Below are positions 51,685-61,016 of a DNA stretch of 64,000 nucleotides, in pieces. Source of the DNA: Cellulosimicrobium cellulans (GTDB lineage Bacteria; Actinomycetota; Actinomycetes; Actinomycetales; Cellulomonadaceae). The stretch lies in NCBI RefSeq assembly GCF_006539945.1, contig NZ_BJNZ01000007.1:1-64000 (forward strand), given 5' to 3'. Position 1 is the stretch's first letter; every line of letters starts with the position of its first letter. The notes below the pieces were generated by a model that did not search any database, was not told the DNA's origin, and saw nothing but the letters and a program-made list of their open reading frames with translations. A program made the translations under genes and the position numbers.

Positions 51685-52482
51685 TCAGCGCTGGAGCGCG
51701 TCGAGGAGCTGGACGGCGGCCGAGTGGGTGCGGGGGAGCGGTTCGAGCCAGACGCGCGGCGGTCGGCGCAGGATCGCCGTGACCCCCAGCGCGAGGCCCG
51801 TGCGCTCGATGTTGTGGCGGAGCACGGTGCGCAGCGTGTCGTCGTCGGCGCCGCGTTCCCCGAGCACGACGAAGAGCCCGTTGCCGAGGGAGGCCATGGG
51901 ATGGCCGTCACCGAAGGTGTGCGTGAGCGCGCGGCCCATCGCCGCCGACCGGGCGAAGCGCTGCCACCCGGTCAGGTGGTCGAGCGCGACGTCCACGACG
52001 AGCAGACCGTGCGACGCCGCGGCGTCGACCCCCGCGCGCTGTGCGACGCCGTACGTCTCCCGGAGCCGATGGACCAGGTACTGGGAGGTCGCGAGACCGG
52101 ACTCGGGGTCCATGACCTCGGGCGTCACGGGAGTCGCCTCGTAGCCGTCGGACCACCCGACCGCGACCGCGCGGAGCAGCTCGGTCCCGGGCTCGCGGTC
52201 GTGCGCCCGGTACAGGCACACCACGTCGTCGATGGCCTCGCCGATCCCGACGCCCGCCTCGGCCCGCACGCGGCCGAGCCGCTCGGCGGCCGGTGTCCCG
52301 TCCCGCTCCTCGCACAGCGCCTCGACGATGGCGTCGACGGCAGGGTGGTACCAGTCGCCCGGTCGCAGCCAGACGCTCTCGGCGCTCGCGCGACGCCAGC
52401 GCTCGCGCACGGCGTCGCGAGCGGGCACGGTGTACCCGTGGAGGTGGTCCATGTAGATGAGACGGGCGAGCGGGCGATCCAT
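51685..52482 (-). CDS. Degenerate GGDEF domain protein
   Basis: A 265-residue cytoplasmic protein. The C-terminal half (about 122-265) follows the diguanylate cyclase pattern (DPESGLATSQYLVHRLRETY, LLVVDVALDHLTGWQRF), but the catalytic GGDEF is GNGLF (200-204), so it cannot make c-di-GMP in the usual way. The N-terminal half is helical and unrecognised (RPGDWYHPAVDAIVEALCEE). It is divergent from the sigma-factor fusion gene across 175 bp, suggesting a shared regulatory role, for example nucleotide sensing. Start at ATG 52482; an internal ATG at 52452 is an alternative. Confidence 0.6.
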   Translation of the reverse strand: MDRPLARLIYMDHLHGYTVPARDAVRERWRRASAESVWLRPGDWYHPAVDAIVEALCEERDGTPAAERLGRVRAEAGVGIGEAIDDVVCLYRAHDREPGTELLRAVAVGWSDGYEATPVTPEVMDPESGLATSQYLVHRLRETYGVAQRAGVDAAASHGLLVVDVALDHLTGWQRFARSAAMGRALTHTFGDGHPMASLGNGLFVVLGERGADDDTLRTVLRHNIERTGLALGVTAILRRPPRVWLEPLPRTHSAAVQLLDALQR

Positions 52483-52606
52483 GACGCGGATCGACGAGGA
52501 AGTTTCCGGGACGCAGAGTCCGGGGTGAAATCGGGCGAACGGGGACGACTCCGGCCGTTACCGTTCCGTCGTCGGAAGCCCTCTGCCCTGAAGTTGGACG
52601 GACGTC

Positions 52607-52612
52607 TACTAT
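52607..52612 (+). promoter_or_regulatory. Possible -10 box before the sigma fusion gene
   Basis: TACTAT lies 45 bp before the ATG in the 175-bp divergent gap; no good -35 hexamer is at the right distance. An ECF-like GGAAG occurs at 52574-52578, so autoregulation is conceivable but weakly supported. Confidence 0.25.
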
Positions 52613-52657
52613 GGCCGCTGTACGCCTCGGAGCGGGGCGGTCTCCGGGGCGGGTGAC

Positions 52658-55600
52658 ATGACGCAGGCGCAGGAACGGGTGTGGAGCGAGGCGTTCAGCG
52701 ACGCCGAGCTCATCACGGCCGTGCGCGAGGGCGACACGAGCGCCTACGGCGCGCTGTACGAGCGCCACGCCGCCGCGGCCCGCACGGTCGCGCGGCAGTA
52801 CGTCCGGTCCACGGCCGACGCCGACGACGTCGTCTCCGACGCGTTCGCCCGCACGCTGTCCGTGCTCCAGGGCGGAGGCGGGCCCGACGTCACCTTCCGC
52901 GCCTATCTCTTCACGGTCGTCCGGCGCCTCTCCTACGACCTCGTCAACGGCGCCCGACGCACCCAGCCGACCGACGACGAGCGCACGTTCGAGTCCGCGT
53001 TCGGACCCATGGCGTCCACGGAGGACCCGACGCTCGAAGGGTTCGAGCGCTCGACGGTGACGCGCGCCTACCAGGACCTCCCCGAGCGGTGGCGCGCCGT
53101 GCTCTGGTACACGGAGGTCGAGAACCTCTCGCCGGCGGACATCGCGCCCATCCTCGGTCTCACCGCGAACGGCGTCTCCGCGCTCGCCTACCGGGCGCGC
53201 GAGGGGCTGCGCCAGGCGTACCTCCAGCAGCACCTGACGTCCGTCCCCGCCGAGGAGTGCCGCACGGTCAACGCGCTCCTCGGCTCGTACGTGCGCGGCG
53301 GGCTCGCCAAGCGCGAGACGGCGCGCGTGGAGTCCCACCTCGAGGGCTGCGGCGAGTGTCGCGCGCTCGTGCTCGAGCTGGGCGACGTGTCGCACGGCAT
53401 GCGCGCCGTCATCGCCCCGCTGGTCCTCGGTGTCGCCGCGCTCGGCCTCGTCGGGACGGCCCTCCCGACGTTCGGCGGCGCGGCCGTCGCCGGCGGTGTC
53501 GGCGCCGCCCTCCAGGGTTCGTCGAGCGGAGGAGGATCGGCGGGCGGGTCCGGTGCGGCGGGTGGCTCCGGCGGTGCCGGGGCCGGCGGGGGTGCGGGCG
53601 CCGGTGCTGCCGGGACGAGCACGGCCGGGACCGGTGCCGTGGGCGGCGCGGGAGCTGCCGCGGGCGCGGCGGGTGGTTCCGGCGGTGCTGTCGGGGCCGG
53701 CGCGGCGTCCGTCGGCGGCGCAGCGGCCGCGGCCGGCGGTGCGGCGGCCGGCGGCGGCGCGCTCGCCGCGGCCGGTGCCGGCGGCCTCGTCGCCCTCGTC
53801 ACGTCGGCGCCGCTCGCGGCGGCAGCCGTCACGGTCGGCGTGCTGGCGGTCGCCGGGCTCGGCGTCGCGGGTGCCCTCGGGGCGTTCTCGCCGGACCCCG
53901 CGCCCACCCCGACCGCGCAGACCTCACCGTCGCCGTCCGAGTCCCCGACGCCGTCCACGGGGACCACGACGACGCCGGACCCGACCACCGACCCGACGTC
54001 GCCCACGAACATCCCGCCCGCCCCGACCGACGAGACCGCCGCCGGGACGGGAGACACGACCGGGACCGGCGGCGGGTCGCCCACGGACGGCACCACGCCC
54101 GTCGGGTCGACGCCGGGCGGTCCCACCGACCCGGGCACCGGCACGCCGACGCCCACCGACCCGGGGACCGGGACGCCCGGGCCGACGGACCCGGGAACCC
54201 CCGAGCCCGCCCCGGCGGCCCTGGACCTCGCGCTCGGGGCGGACGTCGTCCTCGTCGCCCGACAGCCCGCCGACGTCCGCATGACGGTCTCGAACTCCGG
54301 AGGACGCGCGGCGCAGAACGTCGCCGTCGAGGTCGACCTACCACCGGGCGTCGAGACCGTCAGCTCGGCCCTCGTCCCCCGGGGTACCTCGGTCGTGCCG
54401 GCGCTCCGGACGGCGGCGCTGCCCTGCGGGTCGACGGCCGTCGACGGCACGCTCACGTGCGCCATCGGCGCGCTCGCGCCCGGAGAGGTCCGGGACCTGG
54501 TCGTCACGGTCACGGCCCGGGGCGGTGGCGCCTACGAGTTCCCCGCGCGCGTGACGGCGGACGGGCTACCGACGGTCAGGACCAGCCTGAAGCCGCCGCC
54601 GCTCGAGTACGTCGGCACGGAGGTCCGGCTGGACGAGGAGCGTGTCTCGGTACCGGCGAACCCGGGGGTCACGCCGCTCACGCTGACGGCGACCAACACG
54701 GGCGACCGGGCTGCCCGGGGCGTGAGCTTCACGGTTCCGCGGTTGCCGGAGGGCTTGTCCGTCCGCCCGGCGAGCGACGCGTGGACGTGCACCACCCAGG
54801 ACTGGTCCCGCTCGCTGACGTGCGAGCGCGACGTCCCCCTGCCGGAACCCACGCGCGGTGCGGGAGCGGGCCCCGAGGTGAGCCTCGACCTCGAGCTCAG
54901 GGCGGACGGGAGCTACGTGCCGTCCGCGCGGCAGGAGGCGGACGGGTCGATCCGTGTGGAGGCCGCCTCGTTCCCCGTGCAGGTGCGCGCCGGCAGCGCG
55001 AGCGCGGGCGTCACCGCGGAGCGGACGATGAGCGCTGCCGTGCCGCTCGCGTGGCTCGGCGCCGAGGACGTCCGCGTCCGTGCGGAGAACGTCGGCGGGG
55101 AGGTGCGGTACGTCGCGGACGTCGTGAACACGACCGGGGCCCCGGTCACGGTCGGCGTCGTCGTCCCGGGCACCCCTGCCTGGTCGGACGCCGAGGTGCC
55201 GGGGCGCACGAGCGTGGACGAGAAGGCCGGGCTGACGGTCGACGTGAACGCGGCCGCCGTCCCCGAGAGCATGATCGTCCTCACCCAGGAACGGCTCCTC
55301 GCCGGCGACCCGGTTCCCGCCCGGCCCGCGAGCGACCTCGCTCTCACGCTCGCGCCGCAAGCGATCGCGCCCGCCGTTCCGGCGCCGTCGGTCGGGCAGT
55401 GCGTGTTCGACCCCGCGACGGACACGTCGTCCGCGCCCGTGAGCCTGACCTACGACAACTCGGCGTCGACCCTTCCGGTCGCGTTCTCCGTCGACGGCCG
55501 CCCGGACCTGACGGCGACGGTCGCGGGCGGGGCCACGCAGGTCGTGGACCTGCCGCGCGCCGGGGCGCAGGCCGCCGCCTACACGGTCCGCGCCGACGGC

Positions 55601-57574
55601 CGCGATCTGGGCGCACGTGCGGTGGGCGCCGTCGACTGCTTCCGGTGGTCGGTGACGGGCAGCGCGACGACGCGCTGGTCCGCGGAGACCCGGTCGGTCG
55701 TCGTGCAGGGTGAGTTCCGCAACGGCCACGCGACGACGGCGCTTCGCGTGACCATGGACGGCGACGAGCTCGGTGCGACCAAGGCCGTGGACGTCGCCCC
55801 GGGCGAGAGCGTGGCGGTCTCGCTCGACACGGGATCGCGCGACGTCGCGGCCGGTGAGGTCGTCTTCCACGCGACGCGGCTCGACGGTTCCGGGCGGTCG
55901 CACTCCGTGACCGCCTCGTACGACGCGGTCCGGCACGCGCCCGCCGTCGGCTCGCCGGTCGTCGGGAAGTGCGTGCTCGACCCGAGGACCGAGCTGTCCT
56001 CCGCGACCGTCTCGCTGCGGTACGACAACACGCGCTCGACCGTCCCGGTCGTCTTCTCGGTCGAGGGGCGCAAGGACCTGACCCGGACCGTCGACGGCGG
56101 CGCGGCCGTGACCGTCGACGTGCCCGGAGGCGTGGGCCGGGAGCCGCTGCCGCTCGCGGTGCTCGCCGACGGCTCGCCGCTCGCGAGCCATGGTGTCGAT
56201 CCCGTCGACTGCTTCGACTGGAAGAGTGTCGATCGCGCGGCCGATGCGGAGACGTCCTGGGTGGTGGCTCCCGGGACGGGCGTCGGCACGTCCGTCGTGA
56301 CCGGCACGTTCCACAACCCGTACGCCGCGACCGCGCTCCGTGTCGGGATGTCGACGCCGCACGGCGACGCCCCGCCGGTCGAGGTCGCGCCGGGAGCCGT
56401 GGCGACCTTCACCGTGGACGCGAGGGCGCTGTCCGTCCCCGCCGGCACGGCGACGTTCACGGTCGAGCGCGCGGCGCCGTCGGGTCCGGACCGGGAGACG
56501 GTCGAGGCCCGGTACCGCGCCCTCGAGTACAGCCCCGAGTGGGCCCGGTCCGCGACGGTCGACGCGCGCTGGCAGGACGGCTCGGTCAAGCTCGTCGGCA
56601 CGCTGACCAACGACTCGCCCGAGACGGTCGACGTGGTCATGTCGGCCGCGGACCACGGCGACGCGGGGACCGCGCAGCAGGTCGCGCCCGGTGCGACCGC
56701 GACGTTCACCGTGGACACGCGCGCGCTCGACGTGAAGCCCGGCTCCGTGACCTTCCGCCAGTCGCGCACCGTGCTCGGCACGACCTTCACGGACGCACGC
56801 CTCACGGAGAGGTACCAGGGCGACCGCTACGAGCCGGACTGGTCGGCCGTCCCGACCGTGTCCGCGCAGTGCTCCGCCGGGACGGGTGGGGTCGTGCTCA
56901 CCGTCGGTCTGCGCAACGACTCGGCCGAGGCGATGCACGTCGTCGCTCGCACGCCGTTCGGCGACCGCGACCTGGGCGACGTCGCCCCCGGGGCGAGCGC
57001 GAGCGGTGACGTCGCGGCGGGCGCGCTCGCCGTCAAGGCCGGGAAGGTCGAGCTCGAGCTGTCGCGCACGGTGCTCGGGGTGTCGTTCACCGAGACGCTC
57101 TCGGAGCACTTCGACGCGGTCGACTGCGCCGTCGAGCAGCCGAGGGCGAGCCTCGTCCTCGGCGACCCGTACTACGACGCGGCGCGCGGCCACTCGTACC
57201 GCGCCGTGTCGGTCCTGCTCGACAACTCCGGCTCGAACGTCCAGGTGACGTTCCGCGTCACGGGCCAGGCCAAGGGCGAGTGGACCGTCGCGGCCGGGGA
57301 GCGGCGCACCGAGAGCCTGGGCGAGGCGCCCTGGTCCGGGGCGTCCTACGTCGTCCACGCGGGCCGGTCGACCGAACAGCTCACGGTCGACGACTTCACC
57401 GCGGCGCCCGCGTGCTACCCGGAGTGGGAGGCAGGCGTCTGGTACGACCACGACGCCGAGGTCTCCTACCGGGGCTGGAACTACACGGCGCGCAACGCCA
57501 GCATCCTCGTGCGGCCCGACCGCGATCCGCTGGGGCTGTTCTGGCAGCGCGGTGCGCGCTGCGGCGAGGGCTGA
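52658..57574 (+). CDS. ECF sigma factor fused to anti-sigma zinc finger, membrane segments and surface domains
   Basis: A 1638-residue chimera. Sigma region 2 spans about 15-95 (DADDVVSDAFARTL, FRAYLFTVVRRLSYDLVN). Region 4 is at about 132-192 (LPERWRAVLWYTEVENLSPADIAPIL). A zf-HC2 anti-sigma motif uses Cys201, His227, Cys231 and Cys234. Hydrophobic segments lie at about 249-272 and 375-405, with a Gly/Ala repeat between. A Pro/Thr/Gly linker (410-520) follows. Then come several DUF11/CARDB-like domains and four similar modules of about 100 residues (VDVAPGESVAVSLDT, VEVAPGAVATFTVDA, QQVAPGATATFTVDT, GDVAPGASASGDVAA). The last 50 residues resemble the CBM5/12 domains of the LPMOs here (VWYDHDAEVSYRGWNY, final Cys). 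Probably a one-chain surface receptor for polysaccharide that controls transcription. Topology needs an odd number of membrane crossings. Confidence 0.85.
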   Translation: MTQAQERVWSEAFSDAELITAVREGDTSAYGALYERHAAAARTVARQYVRSTADADDVVSDAFARTLSVLQGGGGPDVTFRAYLFTVVRRLSYDLVNGARRTQPTDDERTFESAFGPMASTEDPTLEGFERSTVTRAYQDLPERWRAVLWYTEVENLSPADIAPILGLTANGVSALAYRAREGLRQAYLQQHLTSVPAEECRTVNALLGSYVRGGLAKRETARVESHLEGCGECRALVLELGDVSHGMRAVIAPLVLGVAALGLVGTALPTFGGAAVAGGVGAALQGSSSGGGSAGGSGAAGGSGGAGAGGGAGAGAAGTSTAGTGAVGGAGAAAGAAGGSGGAVGAGAASVGGAAAAAGGAAAGGGALAAAGAGGLVALVTSAPLAAAAVTVGVLAVAGLGVAGALGAFSPDPAPTPTAQTSPSPSESPTPSTGTTTTPDPTTDPTSPTNIPPAPTDETAAGTGDTTGTGGGSPTDGTTPVGSTPGGPTDPGTGTPTPTDPGTGTPGPTDPGTPEPAPAALDLALGADVVLVARQPADVRMTVSNSGGRAAQNVAVEVDLPPGVETVSSALVPRGTSVVPALRTAALPCGSTAVDGTLTCAIGALAPGEVRDLVVTVTARGGGAYEFPARVTADGLPTVRTSLKPPPLEYVGTEVRLDEERVSVPANPGVTPLTLTATNTGDRAARGVSFTVPRLPEGLSVRPASDAWTCTTQDWSRSLTCERDVPLPEPTRGAGAGPEVSLDLELRADGSYVPSARQEADGSIRVEAASFPVQVRAGSASAGVTAERTMSAAVPLAWLGAEDVRVRAENVGGEVRYVADVVNTTGAPVTVGVVVPGTPAWSDAEVPGRTSVDEKAGLTVDVNAAAVPESMIVLTQERLLAGDPVPARPASDLALTLAPQAIAPAVPAPSVGQCVFDPATDTSSAPVSLTYDNSASTLPVAFSVDGRPDLTATVAGGATQVVDLPRAGAQAAAYTVRADGRDLGARAVGAVDCFRWSVTGSATTRWSAETRSVVVQGEFRNGHATTALRVTMDGDELGATKAVDVAPGESVAVSLDTGSRDVAAGEVVFHATRLDGSGRSHSVTASYDAVRHAPAVGSPVVGKCVLDPRTELSSATVSLRYDNTRSTVPVVFSVEGRKDLTRTVDGGAAVTVDVPGGVGREPLPLAVLADGSPLASHGVDPVDCFDWKSVDRAADAETSWVVAPGTGVGTSVVTGTFHNPYAATALRVGMSTPHGDAPPVEVAPGAVATFTVDARALSVPAGTATFTVERAAPSGPDRETVEARYRALEYSPEWARSATVDARWQDGSVKLVGTLTNDSPETVDVVMSAADHGDAGTAQQVAPGATATFTVDTRALDVKPGSVTFRQSRTVLGTTFTDARLTERYQGDRYEPDWSAVPTVSAQCSAGTGGVVLTVGLRNDSAEAMHVVARTPFGDRDLGDVAPGASASGDVAAGALAVKAGKVELELSRTVLGVSFTETLSEHFDAVDCAVEQPRASLVLGDPYYDAARGHSYRAVSVLLDNSGSNVQVTFRVTGQAKGEWTVAAGERRTESLGEAPWSGASYVVHAGRSTEQLTVDDFTAAPACYPEWEAGVWYDHDAEVSYRGWNYTARNASILVRPDRDPLGLFWQRGARCGEG

Positions 57575-57623
57575 GGGGCGTCGTCGCGCCGGACGGCCAC
57601 GCGGCTGCGGTGAGGCGGCCCGC

Positions 57624-58346
57624 CTAGGGCAGGACGTCCGCGAGCGCGTCCTCGACGGGCCGGTCGCCTCCGACGAGGTCGAGCACCAGACCGGCCGACT
57701 GCGGTTCGTGGAGGACGGCGGCGAGCACGAGCGCGACGTCGTCGCGCGTCACGTCCGACCTCTCGCCCACGGCGGTTCCGGGCTTGCGTCGCTTGCCGCG
57801 GGGCTTGTCGCCGTCCCCGACGGGTGCGAGCGCGACGAGGCCGACGCCCGGGTCGTCGGTGAGGTGCCCGGGGCGCACGATGGTCCACGCGAGGTCGGTC
57901 CGCGCGCGCAGGTCGTCCTCGGCCGCCGCCTTGGCGCGCAGGTAGGCCCAGAACACGTCGTCGACGTCGTCGGGCCGTTCGTCGGCGCGCGCCGCCTCGA
58001 CGCCGCGGGAGGAGAGGAGGACGTAGCGTCCGACGCCCGCGCGCTCGGCGGCGTCGGCGAGCAGGGCCGCTCCCGCGCGGTCGACCGTGTCCTTGCGCGG
58101 TGCCCCGCTCCCGGGACCGGCGCCGGCCGCGAACACGACGGCGTCCACACCCTCCAGCTCGAACGACACCGCGACGGCGTCGTCCTTCTCGAGGTCGATG
58201 AGCGCGACGTGCGCGCCGAGCTCGGTGAGGTCCGTGATCTGCGCGGCGGACCGCACGAAGGCGACGACGTCGTCTCCGCGCTCCACCAGGGTTCGGGCCA
58301 GGCGACGGCCGACCTGGCCGTGACCTCCCGCGATGACTGTGCGCAT
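57624..58346 (-). CDS. NAD(P)-binding atypical SDR
   Basis: A 240-residue Rossmann protein of the NAD(P)H-binding/atypical short-chain dehydrogenase type: MRTVIAGGHGQVGRRLARTL dinucleotide loop, AVVFAAGAGPGSGA, and a YLRAKAAAE segment with Lys but no classical YxxxK preceded by the catalytic Ser arrangement (LLSSRGVE). Members bind NADP and may act as oxidoreductases or redox sensors. It is single, convergent with the sigma fusion gene; substrate unknown. Confidence 0.85.
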   Translation of the reverse strand: MRTVIAGGHGQVGRRLARTLVERGDDVVAFVRSAAQITDLTELGAHVALIDLEKDDAVAVSFELEGVDAVVFAAGAGPGSGAPRKDTVDRAGAALLADAAERAGVGRYVLLSSRGVEAARADERPDDVDDVFWAYLRAKAAAEDDLRARTDLAWTIVRPGHLTDDPGVGLVALAPVGDGDKPRGKRRKPGTAVGERSDVTRDDVALVLAAVLHEPQSAGLVLDLVGGDRPVEDALADVLP

Positions 58347-58496
58347 GGGCCGAACGTATCGCCGTGCGGGCGTCCGCGCCCGGCGAGCGTGGTGACCGTG
58401 GTCGCCCTGTCGGCGTGACGACGGGCGGGGTTGCGCTGCCGGGCGCGCGGTCCCCCACGTACCCCCACGTCGACCGCGGCCCGGCAGCGCTGGTCC

Positions 58497-59180
58497 TCAG
58501 GCGGCGTCCCCCGTGCCGCCGAGGACGACGGGGGTCTGCGGGTCGAACCGGTAGCCGAGCCCGCGGACCGTGGTGATGACGTGCTCCAGCCCGAGCTTCT
58601 CGCGCAGGCGGCGCACGTGGACGTCGATGGTGCGGCTGCCCGTGGCGACCTCGTGGTCGGCCCACACGGTCTCGAGCAGCTCGGCCCGGGTCACGACGCG
58701 GTGCGCCGTGCGGGCGAGGTAGGAGAGGAGCTCGAGCTCCCGGAGCGTCAGGCGCGCGGACCGTCCCTCGACCGTGACGGTGCGGGCCGCGGGGTCGATG
58801 ACGACGCGCGGCACGGGCGACAGCGTCGCGAGCCGCTCGCGGAACGCCGCGATGTCCTGCACGGGCGACGACGTCGCGGTCGTGGGCTCGGCGAGCGCGA
58901 GGGCGGTGTACGTCTCGGCGCTCGGCAACCAGTCGCGGGCGAGCTCGCCCAGGGCCTCGGCGAGCTCGACGAGCTGCGCCTGCGGCTGCTCGCCCGGCGC
59001 CGCGTCCACGCCGACGTAGAGCACGAAGCCGGGGTTGCGGCGGGGCGCGGCGTCCGGTGCGGCCGGGCGGGCCGGCGCGACCGTGGCGTGCGGCGCGGCG
59101 GGGCGCTGCGGGGCGAGGGCCCGGGGTGCGGCGGTGCGCGTCGATGTGCGGCGGGCGGGGCGGGTAGCGGTGAGCGTCAT
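58497..59180 (-). CDS. Winged-helix regulator without receiver domain
   Basis: A 227-residue protein. The C-terminal 95 residues form an OmpR/PhoB-type DNA-binding domain (LTLRELELLSYLARTAHRVVTR, GSRTIDVHVRRLREKLG, TVRGLGYRF). The N-terminal 120 residues are Ala/Pro/Arg-rich, then a short alpha/beta region (GFVLYVGVDAAPGEQPQAQLVELAEALGEL) that has none of the receiver Asp/Lys residues. It therefore acts without a kinase phosphate signal. Similar orphan regulators are known in Micrococcales. Target genes are unknown. Confidence 0.85.
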   Translation of the reverse strand: MTLTATRPARRTSTRTAAPRALAPQRPAAPHATVAPARPAAPDAAPRRNPGFVLYVGVDAAPGEQPQAQLVELAEALGELARDWLPSAETYTALALAEPTTATSSPVQDIAAFRERLATLSPVPRVVIDPAARTVTVEGRSARLTLRELELLSYLARTAHRVVTRAELLETVWADHEVATGSRTIDVHVRRLREKLGLEHVITTVRGLGYRFDPQTPVVLGGTGDAA

Positions 59181-59508
59181 GGGTGGCTCCGGGTGCGTCG
59201 GGCCGACGGCGTCGCCGGGGAACCGGCGGGTCGGCAGGGGTCGAGGGCTGAACCGAGGTGCGGGAGAGGGTTCAGGCCTGACAACAGACGCACATGACCG
59301 CGCCCGGGAGCGCGCCGGACGGCGCGCTGGCGGGACGGGTCGAGGTGCTCACGGGAGCGAGCATGGCAGCGCACCGCGCGGCACGCCAAGGGGAGCGCGG
59401 GAACTTCTCAGCATGCGGACCAGCCGAGTCTCGCTTTCCGGGCTCGGGTGCCGACGGCGACCGGCGCGGCCGGGGTCGGCCACGCGTGTCCGCGCAGGTG
59501 GGAGGCTG
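59181..59508. other. 328-bp gap without a recognised gene
   Basis: Upstream region of the winged-helix gene and downstream region of upp. The only structure seen is an inverted CTGAACC/GGTTCAG pair (59248-59254, 59269-59275) about 70-95 bp upstream of the regulator start, which could be its own operator. Confidence 0.4.
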
Positions 59509-60144
59509 TCAGACGACGCCGTAGAGACGGTCCCCGGCGTCGCCGAGGCCCGGGACGATGTACGCCTTCTCGTTGAGGCGCTCGTCGACCGCGGCGACCA
59601 CGAGCTGGACGTCCACGCGGTCGCCGACCGCGTTCTCCAGCACCTGGATCCCCTCAGGAGCCGCGAGCAGGCAGACCGCCGTGACGTCGCGCGCACCGCG
59701 CGCGAACACGTAGTCGATCGCGGCGACGAGCGTGCCGCCCGTGGCGAGCATCGGGTCCAGGAGGAACACGTGCCGACCCGTCAGGTCGTCGGGGAGGCGG
59801 TTCGCGTAGGTGACCGCCTCGAGCGTCTCCTCGTCGCGCTGCATGCCGAGGAACCCGACCTCCGCCGTCGGCAGGAGGCGCGTCATGCCCTCGAGCATCC
59901 CCAGGCCCGCGCGCAGGATGGGGACGACGAGGGGACGGGGCTCCGCGAGGCGCACGCCGACCGTCGTCGTCACCGGCGTCTCGATCTCGTGCGGCTCGAC
60001 CCGCACGTCGCGCGTGGCCTCGTAGGCGAGCAGCGTGACCAGCTCGTCGACGAGGAGCCGGAACGTCGGGGACGCCGTCTCCTTGTTCCGCAGGACGGTC
60101 AGCTTGTGGGCCACGAGCGGGTGGTCGGCGACGTGCAGGCGCAT
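59509..60144 (-). CDS. upp: Uracil phosphoribosyltransferase
   Basis: A 211-residue salvage enzyme making UMP from uracil and PRPP. Typical start [21 protein letters not shown], the PRPP-binding loop [12 protein letters not shown] near residue 130, and the uracil-site C-terminus [18 protein letters not shown]. The length equals the family norm (about 210). It is divergent from tadA. Confidence 0.97.
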   Translation of the reverse strand: MRLHVADHPLVAHKLTVLRNKETASPTFRLLVDELVTLLAYEATRDVRVEPHEIETPVTTTVGVRLAEPRPLVVPILRAGLGMLEGMTRLLPTAEVGFLGMQRDEETLEAVTYANRLPDDLTGRHVFLLDPMLATGGTLVAAIDYVFARGARDVTAVCLLAAPEGIQVLENAVGDRVDVQLVVAAVDERLNEKAYIVPGLGDAGDRLYGVV

Positions 60145-60208
60145 GGCGACAACGGTATCCGACCGTGGGCCCTCCCGTACCGCCCGGTAACCGGCCGCCG
60201 TCCGCGAG

Positions 60209-60250
60209 TTGTCAGCGCCACACCGGTCTATAGCCTGGTGAGGCGCTGAC
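60209..60250 (+). promoter_or_regulatory. Possible tadA promoter within a stem-loop
   Basis: TTGTCA (60209-60214) and TAGCCT (60231-60236) are spaced by 16 bp. GTCAGCGCC (60211-60219) and GGCGCTGAC (60242-60250) form a perfect 9-bp inverted repeat around the promoter, so this could be an operator as well. Confidence 0.4.
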
Positions 60251-60325
60251 GGCTCTCCGCACCACCGAGCGGTCGGCACCTCGTCGCGGCATGGCGCGAC
60301 GTGCCGCTGACACCTCGGAGGTCCC

Positions 60326-60973
60326 GTGCCCGACGACGTCGCTCGCCCCGGCGACCCCGCCCACCCGGGCGAGGGGCCGGCGTCGGGCAGGGTGGGGCCC
60401 GCGTCGGGTACCGGGGGGCCCGCGGCGGGCACGACGGCGGGAGAGGGCACCCCCGAGCCGCGGGGGCTCGACCTGCCGTGGGCGGACGGGACGTTCCCGC
60501 CGGGGACGGTCGCGAGGCGCCACCAGGTCTGGGACGCGCTCATGGGCCTCGCGCTGCACGAGGCGACCCACGCGCTCGCGAGCGCCGACGTGCCGGTGGG
60601 TGCGCTCGTCGTCGGGCCGGACGGGCGGCTCCTGGGCGTGGGCCGCAACCGGCGCGAGGAGACCGGCGACCCGACCGCGCACGCCGAGGTGCTCGCCCTG
60701 CGCCAGGCCGCCGCGACGCTCGGGGAGTGGCGGCTCGAGGGCTGCACGCTCGTCGTCACGCTCGAACCCTGCGTGATGTGCGCCGGGGCGCTCGTGCTCG
60801 CGCGCGTCGCGCGGCTCGTGCTCGGCGCGTGGGACCCCAAGGCGGGCGCGACCGGCTCGGTGTGGGACCTCGTGCGCGACCAGCGCGCCAACCACGCGGT
60901 CGAGGTGATCGGCGGCGTCCGCGAGGACGAGTGCGCCCACCTCCTGCGCGCCTTCTTCACGACCCGACGCTGA
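60326..60973 (+). CDS. tadA: tRNA-specific adenosine deaminase
   Basis: A zinc deaminase that converts A34 to inosine in tRNA-Arg(ACG). The active site is HAEVLAL (zinc His and catalytic Glu) with PCVMCAG (two zinc Cys). The GTG start at 60326 gives 215 residues with a 65-residue Gly/Pro/Ala-rich N-terminal extension. An ATG at 60542 would give a conventional 143-residue protein starting [13 protein letters not shown]. The longer form is listed because it has a GGAGG site. The reading frame ends before a family-1 palindrome shared with the convergent sirtuin gene. Confidence 0.9.
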   Translation: MPDDVARPGDPAHPGEGPASGRVGPASGTGGPAAGTTAGEGTPEPRGLDLPWADGTFPPGTVARRHQVWDALMGLALHEATHALASADVPVGALVVGPDGRLLGVGRNRREETGDPTAHAEVLALRQAAATLGEWRLEGCTLVVTLEPCVMCAGALVLARVARLVLGAWDPKAGATGSVWDLVRDQRANHAVEVIGGVREDECAHLLRAFFTTRR

Positions 60974-61016
60974 CCGCCACCCGCACTGACCGCCACCCCG
61001 CCAACCGCCACCCCGC

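Noticed and set aside
54566-57451. Very long open frames antisense to the sigma fusion, to pgi and to the GH43/aspA region
   Set aside because: They mirror the third-position GC bias of the real genes, have Arg/Pro/Ala/Val-heavy composition and no family motifs; the opposite strand has clear proteins.
59413-59508. Small ORF starting MRTSRVSLSGLG in the gap before upp
   Set aside because: No ribosome site or known leader-peptide pattern; runs antisense into upp.
60145-60325. tRNA or riboswitch between upp and tadA
   Set aside because: The 9-bp stem has no cloverleaf, no GGTTC-type T-loop in place and no CCA end; promoter/operator is the simpler reading.
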